Shown here piece after piece: positions 6,299 to 9,481 of a stretch of DNA of 9,481 bases (the stretch's first letter is position 1; each line of letters begins with the position of its first letter). The stretch covers positions 2,231,802 through 2,241,282 of the forward strand of contig CP070743.1 of the NCBI GenBank assembly GCA_020348185.1. Direction: 5' to 3'. This DNA comes from Nitrospirota bacterium (GTDB lineage: Bacteria > Nitrospirota > Nitrospiria > Nitrospirales > UBA8639). Under the pieces are notes generated by a model. It was not told the DNA's origin and did not search any database. It saw nothing but the letters and a program-made list of their open reading frames with translations. Made by a program: the position numbers and the translations under genes.

Positions 6299-6760
6299 GT
6301 GACGGCGGAATCGAAGAGTACCAGGCTCAGATGGTTCGCGAGAGGCGTGACGATCCTTTTAATCATTGTATGCAATGCACTGTTGCTCGGTGGATTGTGG
6401 ATGAGCGGGGTGGATTTGGATATCGCGCTATCTAAACCTGAACTCTATGATCCCGAGAATGGCCATTGCTTGCGGGTGGGATTTGCCAAGGTGGAAGGTG
6501 CTCAGAGACCCATTCAGTTATGCACCGAATGGCTTGAACTTTCCGATCCATCTGGTAATACCCATCATATTCGCGAAGGCATAGGGCTTGTGATGGGGGC
6601 CGATGGCCAATTGTATTATCAGGCTCGCCAAGGGGAAAATTTTCGATTAATTGCGCTGTTGATGTTTGTCATTGTGGTCATTGGGTCCGGAATGTGGGCC
6701 AAGCGTTTCCTAATCTCGTGGTACCAGTTACAATTGCAAAGCCTTGGTAAAAATTCCTAA
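6299..6760 (+). CDS. Two-helix membrane protein, function unknown
   Basis: 153 residues starting from GTG. Two hydrophobic segments, about residues 16-35 and 116-134, flank a loop of roughly 80 residues. The basic N-terminus (RLRWFARG) and the basic region after helix 2 (AKRFL) predict both ends inside, with the central loop outside the cytoplasmic membrane. The loop holds two cysteines, C57 and C75, that could form a disulfide in the periplasm; another cysteine (C25) lies in helix 1. I do not recognise a family, and no catalytic motif stands out. It lies between glyS and ppdK, 77 and 85 bases from them, all on one strand, so it may share their transcript. The position alone does not reveal a role in either glycine charging or pyruvate metabolism. 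Confidence 0.78.
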   Translation: MTAESKSTRLRWFARGVTILLIIVCNALLLGGLWMSGVDLDIALSKPELYDPENGHCLRVGFAKVEGAQRPIQLCTEWLELSDPSGNTHHIREGIGLVMGADGQLYYQARQGENFRLIALLMFVIVVIGSGMWAKRFLISWYQLQLQSLGKNS

Positions 6761-6830
6761 TGCGGGTGTGGACCTCGAGGTGGGCAAGCGGCACCCCATT
6801 TAACTAACAGGCTTTTTCAGCTCTTTGCTA

Positions 6831-6836
6831 AAGGAG
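6831..6836 (+). promoter_or_regulatory. Ribosome binding site of ppdK
   Basis: AAGGAG ends 9 bases before the ATG at 6846 and fixes the ppdK start. It is clearly stronger than the sites of glyQ and glyS, which fits separate translation initiation after the 85-bp gap. Confidence 0.75.
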
Positions 6837-6845
6837 AGTGAAGTC

Positions 6846-9481
6846 ATGGGTCAGAAAAAGTACGCCTACTTTTTTGGAAATGGGAAAGCAGAAGGAAAAG
6901 GAGGGATGAAAGAACTCCTGGGTGGCAAGGGGTCTGGCCTGGCCGAAATGACCAACCTCAACATTTCGGTTCCCCCAGGATTCACCATTACCACCGAAGC
7001 CTGTGTTGAATTTTTCCATTCAAAGAAGCGCTTTCCTGCGGGAATGTGGGATCAGGCACTTAAGGCCTTAAAAAAAGTCGAACAGTCTCTGAAGGCTCGG
7101 TTCGGTGATCCAAACAATCCCCTTTTAGTATCGGTACGCTCAGGAGCTCGAGCTTCCATGCCGGGCATGATGGATACGGTGCTCAATTTGGGGCTGAATG
7201 AACAGACCGCAAAGGGACTCGCTCAAAAGACGTCCAATCGACGGTTTGCGGCTGATGGCTATCGGCGCTTTATCACCATGTTTGGGACCGTGGTCATGGG
7301 AATTGGCCGCGAACGGTTTGAAGACCATCTGAATGAGGTTAAAAGACAATATGGGGCTAAACATGATACGGACCTGTCCGAGGCCGCGCTGGATGAGCTT
7401 ATTGGGACATTCAAGAGTCTGGTAAGAACGGAAACCGGTCGTGAATTCCCACAGGATCCGTTTGAGCAACTTCAGATGGCCGTCAATGCCGTGTTTGAAT
7501 CATGGTATGGGGACCGCGCTGTCACCTATCGAAGGTTGTACGAAATTCCGGATGCCTGGGGGACGGCGGTGAATGTCCAGGCGATGGTGTTTGGCAACAT
7601 GGGAGAGACGAGTGGAACAGGAGTGGCGTTCACGAGAAACCCTGCCACGGGAACCCCAACCTTTTTTGGTGAATGTCTGTTGAATGCTCAAGGTGAGGAT
7701 GTGGTGGCCGGTATTCGAACCCCGTTGCCGGTTCAAGCATTAAAAGACAAGCTCCCTGCTGCCTACCGAGAATTAACCAAGACTCAAAAAACGTTGGAGA
7801 AGCATTATCGAGATATGCTGGATCTGGAATTTACGATCCAGGAAGGCAAACTCTTTATGCTTCAAACGCGAGTGGGAAAACGCACAGGGATTGCGGCAGT
7901 CCGCATTGCGGTGGAAATGGTGAAGGAGGGCTTGATTGATCGCAAGGAAGCCGTTCAACGGGTCGCCCCAGAACAGTTATCCCAGTACCTGTACCCGATC
8001 TTTGAGACTTCCGAAGAGGCCAAATTTCAGACTGTTGGGAAGGGTCTCCCAGCCGGCCCGGGAGCTGCAGCTGGAAAGATTGCCTTAACTCCGGATCGGG
8101 CCGTCGAGCTTAAAGAACAGGGTGAGCGGGCGGTCCTTGTTCGTCATGAAACTAGTCCTGATGATATTCATGGGATGCACGCGGCCGAAGGATTCCTCAC
8201 GGCGAAGGGTGGCATGACCTCCCATGCCGCGGTAGTGGCCCGGCAAATGGGCAAAGTCTGTGTGGCCGGCTGTGATGCCGTGGAGATTTTGGATGACGGA
8301 AAAGTGCGAATGGGGACCATGGTGTTGTCTGAAGGGGAGTACATATCTCTCAATGGCTTCACCGGGAAGGTGTACGCAGGCGATATTCCTGTGGTGGACT
8401 CCGAAGTCATACAAGTTATCCAAGGAAAGGTCGATTTTGGAAAGTCCGAAAAATACAAATATTTTTCGACGCTATTGAAATGGGCTGATAGCTTCAGAAC
8501 GTTAAAAGTTCGTGCGAATGCCGATATTCCCGAGCAGGCGAAAGTGGCCAGAGGTTTTGGCGCGGAAGGCATAGGACTCTGCCGAACCGAACATATGTTT
8601 TTCGCGGAAGATCGAGTCCAGATTATGCAACAAATGATATTGGCCTCATCCCGGGAAAAGCGGGAACAATTCCTGAACCAACTCCTCCCTCTACAAAAAC
8701 AGGATTTTATTGGTTTATACCGGGAGATGAAAGGATTTCCCGTCACCATCCGATTGCTGGATCCCCCCCTCCATGAATTTCTGCCCAAGCGGGAGCACTT
8801 AATGGTTGACCTCGCCCGCCTGGAGGTGACGGGAGGCGATCCGCAAGAAATAGAACAAAAGAAACGTCTGTTGGCCCGAGTTGAGGAACTGCATGAATTT
8901 AATCCCATGCTTGGTCTTCGAGGATGCCGGCTGGGGATCACCATGCCTGAAATTACCCGAATGCAGATTCAAGCGATTTTTGAAGCTGCGTGTGAGGTGG
9001 CAGCGGAAGGAAAAAAGATTGTGCCTGAAATTATGATTCCATTAGTCGGGATGGCTTCAGAAATGAAGGCTCAAAAGGAACTCATTCGTGAGGTCGCCAG
9101 TGAAACCATGGCCCGGTATGGTGTCAGACTGACCTATTTGGTCGGCACTATGATTGAAGTCCCGCGCGCGGCTGTCACCGCAAGTCAAATTGCCAGGGAT
9201 GCAGAGTTTTTCTCATTCGGAACGAATGATCTGACACAGACGACCTATGGGTTTTCGCGGGATGATGCCGCAAAATTTACCGGCTTTTACATGGACCGAC
9301 AGGATCGCTGTCCCGTCTGTCAACGGACTAATGTCGATTGGAAAAAAATGGTGTGTCGGATGTGCAAGGCCACAATAGTCAAAAAAGCCGATAATATTCT
9401 CGACTTTGATCCCTTTGCCGTTCTGGATCGGGAAGGCGTTGGCGCCATGATGAAGTTAGCCATACAGGAAGGACGTCAGAC
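6846..9481 (+). CDS. ppdK: Pyruvate, phosphate dikinase (partial, runs off the right edge)
   Basis: The frame is open from the ATG at 6846 to the window end, 878 codons; family proteins are about 870-900 residues and I estimate some 50 residues are missing. The enzyme reversibly converts pyruvate, ATP and phosphate to PEP, AMP and pyrophosphate. The N-terminal ATP-grasp domain (about 1-340) shows LLGGKGSGLAEMTNL and SVRSGARASMPGMMDTVLNLG. The swivelling phosphohistidine domain carries GGMTSHAAVVAR with H460 as the phosphoryl carrier and T458 at the position phosphorylated by the plant regulatory protein. The PEP/pyruvate-binding barrel shows GIGLCRTEHMFF (R580), FNPMLGLRGCRLGI, and FGTNDLTQTTYGFSRDDAAKF. 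The catalytic cysteine motif near the C-terminus lies beyond the window. Unusually, between AAKF and DPFAVLD (about residues 816-854) there is an insertion with C822-x2-C825-x11-C837-x2-C840, resembling a zinc ribbon. In an autotroph the enzyme could supply PEP for gluconeogenesis after carbon fixation. Confidence 0.97.
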   Translation, partial: MGQKKYAYFFGNGKAEGKGGMKELLGGKGSGLAEMTNLNISVPPGFTITTEACVEFFHSKKRFPAGMWDQALKALKKVEQSLKARFGDPNNPLLVSVRSGARASMPGMMDTVLNLGLNEQTAKGLAQKTSNRRFAADGYRRFITMFGTVVMGIGRERFEDHLNEVKRQYGAKHDTDLSEAALDELIGTFKSLVRTETGREFPQDPFEQLQMAVNAVFESWYGDRAVTYRRLYEIPDAWGTAVNVQAMVFGNMGETSGTGVAFTRNPATGTPTFFGECLLNAQGEDVVAGIRTPLPVQALKDKLPAAYRELTKTQKTLEKHYRDMLDLEFTIQEGKLFMLQTRVGKRTGIAAVRIAVEMVKEGLIDRKEAVQRVAPEQLSQYLYPIFETSEEAKFQTVGKGLPAGPGAAAGKIALTPDRAVELKEQGERAVLVRHETSPDDIHGMHAAEGFLTAKGGMTSHAAVVARQMGKVCVAGCDAVEILDDGKVRMGTMVLSEGEYISLNGFTGKVYAGDIPVVDSEVIQVIQGKVDFGKSEKYKYFSTLLKWADSFRTLKVRANADIPEQAKVARGFGAEGIGLCRTEHMFFAEDRVQIMQQMILASSREKREQFLNQLLPLQKQDFIGLYREMKGFPVTIRLLDPPLHEFLPKREHLMVDLARLEVTGGDPQEIEQKKRLLARVEELHEFNPMLGLRGCRLGITMPEITRMQIQAIFEAACEVAAEGKKIVPEIMIPLVGMASEMKAQKELIREVASETMARYGVRLTYLVGTMIEVPRAAVTASQIARDAEFFSFGTNDLTQTTYGFSRDDAAKFTGFYMDRQDRCPVCQRTNVDWKKMVCRMCKATIVKKADNILDFDPFAVLDREGVGAMMKLAIQEGRQ
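9288..9407 (+). other. Zinc-ribbon-like insertion within ppdK
   Basis: This segment codes for about 40 residues with two CxxC knuckles (CPVC and CRMC, C822/C825 and C837/C840) separated by 11 residues, with many Lys and Arg around them. From memory, well-studied PPDKs such as that of Clostridium symbiosum have only a short loop between the NDLTQ strand region and the DPF-x-x-LD helix start. The frame and the flanking family motifs continue cleanly on both sides, so it is a true in-frame insertion and not a sequencing error. Confidence 0.7.

Noticed and set aside
6764..6796. Inverted repeat GGGTG/CACCC with inner palindrome ACCTCGAGGT between the membrane protein gene and ppdK
   Set aside because: The outer stem is only five pairs, the inner palindrome leaves no loop, and no T-tract follows, so neither a terminator nor a defined operator can be supported.
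8168..8944. Minus-strand open frame of 258 codons inside ppdK
   Set aside because: The translation is rich in Ser, Arg and Cys without any motif, and the plus strand here encodes clear PPDK blocks including the phosphohistidine site; it is an antisense shadow.

Overview
The window is a compact, coding-dense piece of a bacterial chromosome with roughly balanced base composition (about half G+C by eye). I see no mobile elements, CRISPR, rRNA or tRNA genes. The separate alpha and beta glycyl-tRNA synthetase genes (glyQ, glyS) followed by a membrane protein and pyruvate, phosphate dikinase (ppdK), together with many lipobox-bearing envelope proteins, fit a diderm. I suspect Nitrospirota (Nitrospira-like), but this rests on recalled gene order and protein style, not on a marker gene.

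Layout. Positions 1-1831 carry a leftward two-gene unit: a FolB (dihydroneopterin aldolase) domain fused to a class I SAM-dependent methyltransferase, then a PHP-domain phosphoesterase of the YciV/RNase AM type 16 bp downstream. A short heptamer tandem repeat abuts the end of the PHP gene at the left edge. Positions 1945-2385 carry a rightward predicted lipoprotein with a cupredoxin-like copper site. A convergent gap (2386-2523) rich in stem-loops separates it from a leftward cysteine-containing small lipoprotein (2524-2844). The divergent gap 2845-3084 holds candidate promoters for both flanking genes and a strong hairpin plus T-tract that looks like a leftward intrinsic terminator with no evident gene to terminate.

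From 3085 to the right edge everything reads rightward: glyQ and glyS (14 bp apart, encoding the two subunits of one enzyme), a two-helix membrane protein of unknown function, and ppdK, which runs off the window shortly before its expected C-terminus.

Functionally this is mostly housekeeping: folate biosynthesis, nucleotide/RNA turnover, tRNA charging and pyruvate/PEP interconversion (gluconeogenesis, or carbon fixation by the reductive TCA cycle if the host is a Nitrospira-like autotroph). I did not find a clear new multi-gene system. The best leads are a four-cysteine zinc-ribbon-like insertion in the PEP-binding domain of PPDK, the FolB-methyltransferase fusion, and two structured intergenic regions.
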